Shown: positions 1-7,841, counted from the first letter of the stretch. The stretch: DNA of 14,006 nt from Bacteroidales bacterium Bact_23 (GCA_001603685.1 LUZO01000032.1:1-14006), one strand, 5' to 3'. Made by a program: numbers and translations. The notes: generated from the letters alone by a model not told the origin.

Positions 1-87
1 ACGGTGATTGTTTACGGCTGGAACGGCGGTGAAAAGGAGGTTTGGTTCGACAACTACTCGATTGAAATATTTAAAAAAATAAATTAA
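1..87 (+). CDS. C-terminal end of a clipped gene, possibly a GT-C-type membrane glycosyltransferase
   Basis: The window opens inside a coding frame whose last 28 codons end at TAA (85-87). The visible tail is beta-strand-like and aromatic: VIVYGWNGGEKEVWF followed by DNYSIEIFKKIN. The stop lies only 11 bases before the next plus-strand gene, so the two are probably co-transcribed. The tail resembles in layout the end of the membrane glycosyltransferase at 1529-3322 (NLKVYLWSRDTARLVP, then a short strand and a charged end): a V-Y-x-W strand, a polar turn, and a final hydrophobic strand. From this I infer, weakly, a C-terminal periplasmic beta domain of a related GT-C protein. Too little is visible to name a function. 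It could equally be any protein ending in a beta-sandwich. Confidence 0.6.
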   Translation, partial: TVIVYGWNGGEKEVWFDNYSIEIFKKIN

Positions 88-98
88 CTGAACGGATA

Positions 99-1532
99 AT
101 GGGAGTTTACTCAGCAAACAAGGAAAAGGTAATTGCGGCAATGGATAAGATTGCGCCCAGGCGCGATTCCTACATCAAAAGAAGCAAGTATTACTACAAG
201 AATTTGATCAGGTTTTTCAGGTTTTCCGTTCCGCCGGGATCCAGGGTTGCTGAAATTGGCTGTGGAACCGGCTTTCTGCTGAATGCCCTTGAACCGTCGG
301 AAGGACTTGGAATCGACATCTCTCCGGAGATGATCTCCATTGCCCGGAAAAACCATCCGCACCTCCGTTTCGAGGTGATGGATGCCGAGGATATCTATGT
401 TGATGATAAGTTCGATTTTGTCATCATTTCCGACACCCTTGGCTATCTTGAGGATATTCAGAAGGCTTTCGGTCAGATAAAGAAGATCATCCATCCCGGA
501 ACCCGGATACTGATCAGTTATCACAACTTTTTATGGGAGCCGTTTCTCTGGCTGGCGCAGAAGCTGGGGCTCAAAATGCCTCATCACCGCCTGAACTGGC
601 TTGGCCGCGGCGATCTGGTTAACCTGTTGCACCTTGAAGGCTATGATGTGGTGAAAACCGGGCGCAGATTCCTTTTTCCGGTATATATCCCGCTGGTATC
701 ATGGTTCCTGAACAAATACATTGCCCATCTTCCCATTTTCAGTTCGTTCTGCCTCACCGGGTTTATCATTGCCCGTCAGCCGCTTAATCTGCCCGATCCG
801 TCAAAAGCGATGAGTGTAAGCGTGATTATTCCGGCCCGCAATGAAATGGGCAACATTGAGGATGCGGTGCGCAGGGTGCCCGATATGGGAAGCCATACCG
901 AGATTATTTTTGTAGAAGGCAATTCGACCGACGAAACGCTTGCCGAAATCAAGCGGGTGGTTGAAGCGTACAAGGATAGAAGAGACCTGAGCTGGCTGGT
1001 TCAGGATGGAAAAGGGAAGGGTGATGCAGTGCGGAAGGGCTACGACCACGCAAAAGGCGATATCCTGATGATTCTGGATGCCGACCTTACCGTACCGCCC
1101 GAAGACCTGCCGAAATTCTACGATGCCATTGCAAGCGGAAAAGGGGAGTATATCAACGGCACGCGGCTGGTTTACCCAATGGAGGACGAAGCCATGCGAA
1201 CCCTCAATATGATGGGGAATAAGTTCTTCTCGGTGATGTTCTCCTGGCTGCTGGGACAGAGAATCAAGGATACCCTTTGCGGAACCAAGGTGCTGACCGC
1301 CGAAAATTACCGGAAACTGGCAGCCAACCGTTCCTATTTTGGCAATTTCGACCCGTTTGGCGATTTCGACCTGATTTTTGGCTCGTCAAAACTGAACCTC
1401 AAACTGATTGAAGTTCCCATCCGCTACCGGGCACGCACCTACGGCGATACCAATATTTCGCGCTTTAAGCACGGATGGTTGCTACTGAAGATGGTATTTT
1501 ACGCCATGAATAAGATAAAATTCCTGGATTAG
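99..1532 (+). CDS. Bifunctional class I SAM-dependent methyltransferase / GT2 glycosyltransferase
   Basis: A 477-residue two-domain fusion. The N-terminal half is a class I methyltransferase: SAM-binding motif I is VAEIGCGTGF (50-59), and the acidic residue ending the second strand is D73 in GIDIS. A hydrophobic stretch at about 190-225 closes this half. From about residue 238 a GT2 domain begins: VSVIIPARNE (239-248), EGNSTDET (273-280), and the nucleotide-sugar/metal motif DADLTVPPEDL (327-337), with a late GDFDLIF (421-427). This is the DPM1-like subclass, usually making polyprenyl-phosphate-linked sugars. No clear C-terminal membrane anchor follows. The same domain pairing is known in other bacteria. 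The methyl acceptor and the sugar are unknown. The start at 99 is the first ATG after the preceding stop; a second ATG at 141 is less likely. The TAG stop overlaps the stop of the convergent gene. Confidence 0.88.
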   Translation: MGVYSANKEKVIAAMDKIAPRRDSYIKRSKYYYKNLIRFFRFSVPPGSRVAEIGCGTGFLLNALEPSEGLGIDISPEMISIARKNHPHLRFEVMDAEDIYVDDKFDFVIISDTLGYLEDIQKAFGQIKKIIHPGTRILISYHNFLWEPFLWLAQKLGLKMPHHRLNWLGRGDLVNLLHLEGYDVVKTGRRFLFPVYIPLVSWFLNKYIAHLPIFSSFCLTGFIIARQPLNLPDPSKAMSVSVIIPARNEMGNIEDAVRRVPDMGSHTEIIFVEGNSTDETLAEIKRVVEAYKDRRDLSWLVQDGKGKGDAVRKGYDHAKGDILMILDADLTVPPEDLPKFYDAIASGKGEYINGTRLVYPMEDEAMRTLNMMGNKFFSVMFSWLLGQRIKDTLCGTKVLTAENYRKLAANRSYFGNFDPFGDFDLIFGSSKLNLKLIEVPIRYRARTYGDTNISRFKHGWLLLKMVFYAMNKIKFLD

Positions 1533-3322
1533 GGCGTTTTAAGCGGCTCCCACAACTCAATACGGAGATATTGCGGAACCAACCGTGCCGTGTCTCTGCT
1601 CCAGAGATACACTTTCAGGTTGTCTTCCCCGGTCCTAGGTTCCGGACTAAGATACCAGAAATCAACGCGGAACAGCGAATCGTCAGCGGCTTTTTGCAGG
1701 CCGTTTGAGGAATATTTGTAAGCCTCTCCCTTGTAATGGAATGCCGCCACCAGCATTGGCGGTTCCCCTGAAAAATCTTCCGGCGCCAGGACTCCGGCCC
1801 TGAGCCTTACCCAGAAATGATCCTTTCCGGTCAGTTCGCGGTAGGGGCGGTCCAGTCCCTGAAAGAAGGGATTGTTGCCATCCAGTACAGTCGGATTTTC
1901 AGTTTGGTTTTCAATGCGGTAATCAAATAAAACCTCCTGCCTGTAGTTGCTGAGGGATGCGGGCGCTTCATCCAGGCTGGTTGACCTGAAAACAAGCAGC
2001 AGCGGCTCCAGCTTCTCACGGTCAATGGTAGTTTTTCCGAATATGGCAAGATAGTAGGGGCGGGTCATCCGCTCCTTGTCAATAATGCCCTTGTGAAACT
2101 GCCACGACTGGAACAGATTCAGCACCATCAAAAGCGAAATCACGACACCTGCCGGAATCAGCCATCTCTTTTTCAGGCCGGTGAGCAGTGCACCGAGTGG
2201 CAGGGCAAGCACGGCATAAACCGGTACAATGGCTCTGGCGCTGAAACTTCCGCCGGCATACCACCAGCAGCTCCATGCCGAAATAATCCAGAGCGACAGA
2301 ACGAAAAACAGCAGTACCGCTGGAAACAGCGGCCTGAACTCTTTCCGGAAACGGTAAAAGCCTGCCAGGGCAAAAATCATCAGCGGGGTATAAATCAGCC
2401 AGCCCTTTCTGAAGCTGAAGAGAAATTTGGTGAGATAGGGCGGGAAGAACCTGAAACCCTCGCCTGGATTATCGTAGGAATAGAAAAGCCAATGCTCGCT
2501 GTATAACTTCCAGTATATCAGTTGAATGGCAACCATAGACGCTCCGCCTGCAAGGGCAATGGCAATATGGCTGATGTTCCCGCGTATCTGCCTGATTTTT
2601 AATGTTCGGGTGGCTTTTGTGCCGGTATTCCAGAGCAGCGGAATGATCACACAAACCGCTTCTGAAGGTCTGATCAGGGTAGCCAGCCCGCAGCTTAGTC
2701 CGATCAGCAGGGCAGTGCCCCATGAAGGCTTTTCGTGCCAGCGGATGGTAAACAGCAAAAGCGCAACATAAAGCGTGAACAGGAAGTTATGGGTGAGCAG
2801 GGTTCCGTCGAGGGATGCCAGATGAAAGTAGTTTGTTCCTGCGATGGTTATCAGCAAAACAGCGGCAGAAATCTTGTCGCTGAAGAACTTCAGCAGCAGT
2901 ATTCGCAGCAGAAAAATTCCCGCTATGGCCCAGAGAATGCCTCCGGCGCTTAAAATATACTGGTATGGAAGCGAAAAACCGTCGGCCGGATAACCGGTGA
3001 GCGGCGCAATAAAGTGGGCGAGAAAGAAGAAAGGGGCAAAAAGAAGCGCCAGCCCCGACGAATATTTTATGATTCTGTTTCCATCGCTTCCCTCAACAAG
3101 CTGGTAAAAGGTGGCCGAAGGGTGATAGATCTCCATAACCTCATCGAGCCATTGCGGATTGCTGAGGCCGGGATCATGATAGATGAAAGTGGCAGGCAGG
3201 TAGAGGTAATATCCGAAAACATCCCAGGTGAGCGCCTGTCTGGGCGGTGAACTTATCCGCACCGCAGTGATGGAAACCGCCAGTGCGATGGCGGCAAGCA
3301 GTGAAAAACGAAGATTTTTCAT
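1529..3322 (-). CDS. Multi-spanning GT-C-type membrane glycosyltransferase (ArnT/PMT-like fold)
   Basis: A 597-residue integral membrane protein. About twelve hydrophobic segments are visible between residues 6 and 403 (for example 6-22, 88-106, 119-141, 178-193, 251-270, 331-348, 387-403), followed by a soluble tail of about 190 residues (405-597), probably periplasmic and beta-rich. The first external loop carries TWDVFGYY (32-39). An acidic residue in this loop is the catalytic site of GT-C enzymes, so D34 is the best candidate. Such enzymes take a sugar from a polyprenyl-phosphate donor on the periplasmic side and add it to a lipid, glycan or protein. The preceding gene in the operon is a DPM1-type GT2 enzyme, 51 bases away, which would supply that donor. 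The acceptor cannot be told from sequence. The start at 3322 gives a natural N-terminus (MKNLRFSLLA) leading into the first helix. Confidence 0.8.
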   Translation of the reverse strand: MKNLRFSLLAAIALAVSITAVRISSPPRQALTWDVFGYYLYLPATFIYHDPGLSNPQWLDEVMEIYHPSATFYQLVEGSDGNRIIKYSSGLALLFAPFFFLAHFIAPLTGYPADGFSLPYQYILSAGGILWAIAGIFLLRILLLKFFSDKISAAVLLITIAGTNYFHLASLDGTLLTHNFLFTLYVALLLFTIRWHEKPSWGTALLIGLSCGLATLIRPSEAVCVIIPLLWNTGTKATRTLKIRQIRGNISHIAIALAGGASMVAIQLIYWKLYSEHWLFYSYDNPGEGFRFFPPYLTKFLFSFRKGWLIYTPLMIFALAGFYRFRKEFRPLFPAVLLFFVLSLWIISAWSCWWYAGGSFSARAIVPVYAVLALPLGALLTGLKKRWLIPAGVVISLLMVLNLFQSWQFHKGIIDKERMTRPYYLAIFGKTTIDREKLEPLLLVFRSTSLDEAPASLSNYRQEVLFDYRIENQTENPTVLDGNNPFFQGLDRPYRELTGKDHFWVRLRAGVLAPEDFSGEPPMLVAAFHYKGEAYKYSSNGLQKAADDSLFRVDFWYLSPEPRTGEDNLKVYLWSRDTARLVPQYLRIELWEPLKTP

Positions 3323-3339
3323 TTGTTTTCGGATTTCGT

Positions 3340-3353
3340 TCCGCCGCGGCGGA
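3340..3353. repeat. Perfect 14-base GC-rich palindrome in the gap between the GT2 and GT-C genes
   Basis: The sequence TCCGCCGCGGCGGA reads the same on both strands and occupies part of the 51-base gap between the GT2 gene (ends 3374) and the GT-C gene (starts 3322). On the minus strand it sits 17 bases before the GT-C start codon. No run of T follows it on the transcribed strand, so it is not a standard intrinsic terminator. In RNA it could fold only into a short hairpin by opening its centre. It may be a protein-binding site, a processing or translation-control element, or chance. Confidence 0.45.
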
Positions 3354-3373
3354 TCAGTGACTACTGCAAATTT

Positions 3374-4114
3374 TTATCCGGCAGAAGGCCTGAAAACTTT
3401 CCGGTCGAAGATGTTGTATTTCAGAATACAGTAAATGGCTCTGAATCCGTCTTTTGCGGTAATTTTCTTGCCCTCTTCATAGGTTCGGCCATAATAGGAG
3501 ATGCCCACCTCGTAAATCCTGATTCCGGGTATCCTCGAAATGCGTGCCGTAACCTCCGGTTCAAAGCCGAAGCGATTCTCCTTCAGCAAAACCTTTTTAA
3601 TAATTTCAGCCCTGAACATTTTGTAGCATGTCTCCATGTCGGTAAGGTTCAGGTTGGTAAACATATTGGAAATAAAAGTGAGGAACTTGTTGCCGATGGA
3701 ATGCCAGAAGAAAAGGATTCTGTGCGGCCCCATTCCCATAAAACGGGAGCCGTAAACAACATCGGCCACCTCATCCATCATGGGTCTCAGCAGCAGATTG
3801 TAATCGGCCGGGTCGTATTCAAGGTCGGCATCCTGAATTACCACAAAATCGCCGGTTGCCAGTTCTATCCCCTTGTGCAGCGCCGCTCCTTTCCCCTGAT
3901 TAACCGGCTGATCGAACAAAACCAGGCCGGCGCCGGGGTGGGCTGCAGCATAGTTTCTGAGCGCTTCGGCGGTTCCGTCGGTGGAACAATCGTTCACAAC
4001 GATAATCTCCTTTTCTATATCAAAATCAAGTTCAGTGGCAATGATCTTATCAAGAATCAGATGAATGGTTGCTGCTTCATTATATGCCGGGATTACAATA
4101 GAAAGTCGTTTCAT
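3374..4114 (-). CDS. DPM1-like GT2 glycosyltransferase (polyprenyl-phosphate sugar synthase type)
   Basis: A 246-residue single-domain GT2 enzyme. Visible motifs: LSIVIPAYNE (4-13), VVNDCSTDGT (39-48), QGKGAAL (73-79), the donor/metal motif QDADLEYDP (94-102), GSRF (122-125), FGFEPEVTA (182-190) and YYGRTYEEGKKI (207-218). These are the hallmarks of dolichol-phosphate mannose synthase-like bacterial enzymes, which move a hexose from a nucleotide sugar to a polyprenyl phosphate on the cytoplasmic face. There is no C-terminal membrane helix pair, so it is the short soluble form. It lies 17 bases after murF-alr and 51 bases before the GT-C transferase, which fits a donor-maker/donor-user pair. 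The sugar is not identifiable by eye. Confidence 0.9.
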   Translation of the reverse strand: MKRLSIVIPAYNEAATIHLILDKIIATELDFDIEKEIIVVNDCSTDGTAEALRNYAAAHPGAGLVLFDQPVNQGKGAALHKGIELATGDFVVIQDADLEYDPADYNLLLRPMMDEVADVVYGSRFMGMGPHRILFFWHSIGNKFLTFISNMFTNLNLTDMETCYKMFRAEIIKKVLLKENRFGFEPEVTARISRIPGIRIYEVGISYYGRTYEEGKKITAKDGFRAIYCILKYNIFDRKVFRPSAG

Positions 4115-4131
4115 AGATAAGATATCATTGA

Positions 4132-6612
4132 TTATTCCTGAAAATACACCCGTTTTACCCTTTGTGAAATTCCGGTCAGAATTTCGTACGGAATAGTATC
4201 CATGGCTTTAGCCAATTGGGCAAGCGGCATCTCCGGGCCGAATACGATAACTTCGTCGCCTTCGTTTGCCTGAATGCCGGTAATGTCGAGCATGGTCATA
4301 TCCATACAGATGTTGCCGGCAACGGGAACGATATGTCCGTTTACCATCATCTTGCCCCGTCCGTTGCTCAGCCTGCGGCTCAGTCCGTCGGCATAACCAA
4401 TTGGAATGGTGGCAATTACAGAGTCGCGTTCAGCCGTCCAGCTCCGGCTATAGCCGACCGTATCTCCCTTTTTCACGGTTTTAATCTGTGAAATACTGGT
4501 TTTCAGGCTACTTACGGTTTCCAGCGTTTTTTGTTCCTTTGGATTCGAAGCTATTCCGTAAAGCGAGATACCCAGGCGCACCATTTCGAACTGTGCTTCG
4601 GGGAAGCGGCTGATGCCGGCCGAATTGAGGACATGTCGGATAAACGGATAGCCCAGTTGAAGGCTCAGTTCTGCCGACATCCGGGTGAAACACTCAATCT
4701 GCCGGTTGGTAAACGCATCCATTTCGGGGTCGTCGCTGCCGGCCAGGTGGGTGAAAACCGACTGTACCTGCAGCCGTTCCATATTGCCGAGCCTGTCGGC
4801 AAGTTCGCCGATGTCGTCACTGACAAATCCCAGACGGTGCATGCCGGTATCCAGCTTCAGGTGGATTTTTATTTTGTTTCCTGCCGTTTCGTGGTTTCGT
4901 TTAACGGCCCGGTCGAGCATTTCCAGGCTTCTGAAGTTGTATATTTCCGGTTCAAGGTTATACCTTAGCAGCGCATCCATGCCGTTTTCTTCGGGATTCA
5001 TAACCATAACCGGCAGCCCGATTCCCGCCTTTCTTAGTTCGACCCCTTCATCGGCGTAAGCCACGGCCAGATAATCGGCGCGGTGCCATTCGAGGATGTT
5101 GGCAATCTCGAAACTGCCGCTTCCGTACGAGAAGGCTTTGACCATGGCCATCAGCTTAGTGCCCTGGTTCAGTTTCGAGCGGTAATGGTTCAGGTTGTGC
5201 ACCAGTGCATTCAGGTTTATCTCCAGCACGGTTTCGTGGGAGCGTTGCTGCAGCAGGTCGTTGATTCTTTCGAAGCCAAAAAATCTGGCTCCTTTCAGCA
5301 AAATGCTCTCATTGCGGAATGCAGAAGCCGAGAAGGAATCGATGAAATTGGCGGTGGACGGATAGAAGCGTGCCGGCATTTTGAAAAGGTGGCGGTAAGC
5401 CGATAATGCCGGGCCAATGCCGATAAACCGGGTGATGCCCTTGCTGAGCAGCATGGAAGCGATCTGGCGGTACAACTCCTCTTCGTTGCCTGCCGCCTGA
5501 AGCATATCGCTGAGGATAACGGTCCGCTGTTCGTGCTGGTTCTGCCATACCAGAAAGTCGAGTGCAATGGAGAGGCTTTCGGGGTCGGAACTGTATGTGT
5601 CGTTAATTACCGAGCAGCCGTTGATGCCCTCTTTCATTTCGAGGCGCATGGCTACGGGCTGCAGCCTGGCCATCCGGCTGGCGGTAACATCGGGGCCGTA
5701 ACCCATCATCAGCATGACAGCCCAGCAATGCATGGCGTTTTCGAACGAAGCGTGATCGGTAAAGGGAATGGTAATCTCCATTTTCCGGTTCTCGAAAGTT
5801 GCCCGTATCGTGGTTGAGGTCTTGCCGGTTTCGGTTTGCAGAATTCTGAGCCGGGCCTGTTCGTTTTTGCCCCAGTCGAGGATTTCTGCCGTAATCTCCT
5901 TGTTTCTTTTTAATTCCTCTCTGATTTCGGCATGGTCGCTGCAGAAAACCAGAGAACGGCACTCCCTGAACAGCTTCAGTTTCTCCTCAATTTTCTGTTG
6001 CGATGATTCAAAGAAGCGGTCGTGGGCATGGCCGATGTTGGTAAATATGCCGATATCGGGCTTTATGATGGGCTCGAGCCGCTCCATCTCACCCGGTTCC
6101 GAAATTCCGGCTTCAAAAATGGCCAGGGTATGCCAGCGGTTCATCTGCCACACGGAGAGCGGCACTCCGATTTGCGAGTTATAGCTCTTCGGGCTGCGAA
6201 CAATCACCTTTTCGCGCGACATCAGTTGCCAGAGCCACTCCTTTACAATGGTTTTTCCGTTGCTTCCGGTAATGCCGATGACCGGAATGGAGAAGCCTGC
6301 GCGGTGATGGGCGGCAAGCTGCTGAAGCGCCAGCAGAGGGCTTTTTACGGTTAGAAAGGATGCTCCTGAAAAATCGCCTTCAGGGATGGATGAAACGACA
6401 AAAAACCGGATACCTTTTTCGTAGAGGTCTTTGATGTAGCGGTGCCCGTCGTTGCTTCCGGTTGCCAGGGCAAAGAATGCGGTATCCGAAGGGCTTGAAA
6501 GTTTGCGGCTGTCGGTCAGAAGCTCCTTAATCAGTCCGTCGCTACCGTTTCCGGTGATTTTTCCGCCCGTCAGTCCGGCAATTTCGCTGAAAAGGTATTC
6601 GGGTTTTTCCAT
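4132..6612 (-). CDS. murF-alr: Bifunctional UDP-N-acetylmuramoyl-tripeptide:D-Ala-D-Ala ligase / alanine racemase
   Basis: An 826-residue fusion of two peptidoglycan-precursor enzymes, an arrangement common in Bacteroidota. The MurF half (about 1-455) has the N-terminal Mur ligase domain, the ATP loop GITGSNGKT (113-121), YNSQIGVPL (144-152), EKLKLF (210-215, with K211 where Mur ligases carry a carbamylated lysine) and NDTYSSDPES (337-346). It adds D-Ala-D-Ala to the UDP-MurNAc-tripeptide. The racemase half (about 462-826) makes D-alanine: the PLP lysine is K492 in MVKAFSYGSG, followed by KLDTGMHRLGF (586-596), the second catalytic base Y721 in VGYSRSW, PIGYADG (737-743) and GNICMDMTMLDIT (766-778). 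E. coli MurF and Alr are about 450 and 360 residues, so both halves are full length. It lies 18 bases after pdxA, whose pathway makes the PLP cofactor of the racemase half. Confidence 0.96.
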   Translation of the reverse strand: MEKPEYLFSEIAGLTGGKITGNGSDGLIKELLTDSRKLSSPSDTAFFALATGSNDGHRYIKDLYEKGIRFFVVSSIPEGDFSGASFLTVKSPLLALQQLAAHHRAGFSIPVIGITGSNGKTIVKEWLWQLMSREKVIVRSPKSYNSQIGVPLSVWQMNRWHTLAIFEAGISEPGEMERLEPIIKPDIGIFTNIGHAHDRFFESSQQKIEEKLKLFRECRSLVFCSDHAEIREELKRNKEITAEILDWGKNEQARLRILQTETGKTSTTIRATFENRKMEITIPFTDHASFENAMHCWAVMLMMGYGPDVTASRMARLQPVAMRLEMKEGINGCSVINDTYSSDPESLSIALDFLVWQNQHEQRTVILSDMLQAAGNEEELYRQIASMLLSKGITRFIGIGPALSAYRHLFKMPARFYPSTANFIDSFSASAFRNESILLKGARFFGFERINDLLQQRSHETVLEINLNALVHNLNHYRSKLNQGTKLMAMVKAFSYGSGSFEIANILEWHRADYLAVAYADEGVELRKAGIGLPVMVMNPEENGMDALLRYNLEPEIYNFRSLEMLDRAVKRNHETAGNKIKIHLKLDTGMHRLGFVSDDIGELADRLGNMERLQVQSVFTHLAGSDDPEMDAFTNRQIECFTRMSAELSLQLGYPFIRHVLNSAGISRFPEAQFEMVRLGISLYGIASNPKEQKTLETVSSLKTSISQIKTVKKGDTVGYSRSWTAERDSVIATIPIGYADGLSRRLSNGRGKMMVNGHIVPVAGNICMDMTMLDITGIQANEGDEVIVFGPEMPLAQLAKAMDTIPYEILTGISQRVKRVYFQE

Positions 6613-6630
6613 AAATGGCTTCCCTGAAAG

Positions 6631-7692
6631 TTATTTTTCGATCTCCTGTTTACTGATTTGCAGTGGTTTGGCAGTCATTTCGGCATATTGCAGCCGGTTG
6701 TTGTAGATGTCGCAAGCCAGATAGAGGGCTGCCCTGAACGAGTCGGGTGATGCCATATCCTTGCCCGAAATTTCGTAGGCTGTTCCGTGTGCCGGAGAGG
6801 TGCGGACAATCGGAAGGCCGGCGGTGTAGTTCACTCCGGTATCGAAAGCCAGGGTCTTGAAAGGCAGCATTCCCTGATCGTGGTACATGGCCAGGATGCC
6901 GTCGAATTGCGTGTAGTTGGATGAACCGAACAGCCCATCGGCGGGGAACGGGCCGAAAACCAGCATGCCGGCATTCTGCGCCTTTTCAATTGCAGGCCTG
7001 ATCACTTCATTCTCTTCGGGGCCCAGCAAACCGTTATCGCCGGCATGCGGATTGATGCCAAGCAGTGCAATCCTCGGGCTGCTGATGGCAAAATCCTGAA
7101 TCAGCGACTGATGCATAATCCTGATTTTTCTGAGTAGCAGTTCCTCTGTTACCTGACGGCTCACCTCACTCAGGGGAATATGGCCGGTGACCATTCCTAT
7201 CCTTACCTTATTGCTTACCATCAGCATCAGATGATCCTTCGCTCCGAATTTATTTGCCAGATACTCGGTGTGGCCCGGAAAATGGAACTTTTTCGACTGG
7301 ATATTCTGCTTGTTGATGGGCGCCGTTACCAGCACATCAATCAGCCCTTTTGCCAGGTCGTCGGTGGCATTTTCGAGCGAAAGCAGGGCAAGCTCGCCGG
7401 CTATCTGGGTCGATTTGCCCATCTCAATCTTTACCTCATGCTCGTGGATGTTGATGATGTTGGCGCGTTTGGGATTCGCTATATCGGCCTTCTTGACCAG
7501 GTTAAAATTAAAGTCGCTTACATTTAACATCTTGCGATGGTATGAAGCAACCTTTGATGAGCCGTAAACGATGGGGGTAAACAATTCGAATATGCGGCTG
7601 TCGGATAATGACTTGATGATAATCTCGTATCCTATGCTGTTGATGTCGCCCTGGGTAATCCCAATAACGGGTCTCTTTTCAGTTTCTGACAT
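6631..7692 (-). CDS. pdxA: 4-hydroxythreonine-4-phosphate dehydrogenase PdxA
   Basis: A 353-residue cytoplasmic enzyme of the DXP-dependent vitamin B6 pathway; it oxidises 4-phosphohydroxy-L-threonine with NAD on the way to pyridoxine phosphate. Visible motifs: GITQGDINSIGYE (11-23), VTAPINK (122-128), FPGHTEYLA (138-146), VTGHIPLSEV (168-177), GINPHAGDNG (212-221), MYHDQGMLPFK (269-279) and GLPIVRTSPAHGTAYE (292-307). The metal-binding histidines H171, H216 and H271 have the same spacing as H166, H211 and H266 of the E. coli enzyme. The open frame extends 40 codons further upstream to 7812, but that extension has no family resemblance and runs across a good promoter -7 element at 7722-7729, so the ATG at 7692 is chosen. 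The GDINSIGYE variant of the usual GDPAGIGPE is, as I recall, usual for Bacteroidota. It is the first gene of the minus-strand operon. Confidence 0.94.
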   Translation of the reverse strand: MSETEKRPVIGITQGDINSIGYEIIIKSLSDSRIFELFTPIVYGSSKVASYHRKMLNVSDFNFNLVKKADIANPKRANIINIHEHEVKIEMGKSTQIAGELALLSLENATDDLAKGLIDVLVTAPINKQNIQSKKFHFPGHTEYLANKFGAKDHLMLMVSNKVRIGMVTGHIPLSEVSRQVTEELLLRKIRIMHQSLIQDFAISSPRIALLGINPHAGDNGLLGPEENEVIRPAIEKAQNAGMLVFGPFPADGLFGSSNYTQFDGILAMYHDQGMLPFKTLAFDTGVNYTAGLPIVRTSPAHGTAYEISGKDMASPDSFRAALYLACDIYNNRLQYAEMTAKPLQISKQEIEK

Positions 7693-7721
7693 TTTCAGGA
7701 GTTTTAGTCGGTAATTATCCG

Positions 7722-7729
7722 CAAAGATA
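7722..7729 (-). promoter_or_regulatory. Bacteroidota-type promoter -7 element upstream of pdxA
   Basis: On the minus strand these bases read TATCTTTG, an exact match to the Bacteroidota -7 consensus TAnnTTTG. The -33 element is weak: a TGTTC lies about 19 bases upstream instead of TTTG. Transcription would start near 7714-7717, giving a leader of about 24 bases to the pdxA ATG at 7692. It probably drives the whole pdxA, murF-alr, GT2, GT-C operon, because downstream gaps are short (18, 17 and 51 bases). Confidence 0.6.
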
Positions 7730-7833
7730 AGATTTTGCCACTTTAGCCGAACAGACGGCACGGTTAATTCGCCGCGGAACCGATTTCTTTTTTTATTGAC
7801 CGTCATCTGCACAGGCGGTATTTATGATATTTG

Positions 7834-7841
7834 TATATTTG
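7834..7841 (+). promoter_or_regulatory. Bacteroidota-type promoter -7 element upstream of the metallophosphoesterase gene
   Basis: TATATTTG matches TAnnTTTG exactly and lies 46 bases before the start codon at 7888. No TTTG or TTG is found 19-21 bases upstream, so only the -7 half is supported. It faces away from the pdxA promoter, making 7693-7887 a divergent promoter region. Confidence 0.5.

Noticed and set aside
3323..4120. Long plus-strand open frame opposite the GT2 gene
   Set aside because: Its translation has no recognisable domain, while the minus-strand frame shows a full set of GT2 motifs. It is an antisense shadow.
7761..7796. Hairpin-like CGGTT/AACCG followed by a T-rich run, resembling a plus-strand terminator
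   Set aside because: The stem is only five base pairs with a 12-base loop, and no plus-strand gene ends upstream; it lies inside a divergent promoter region, so a terminator has no evident use.
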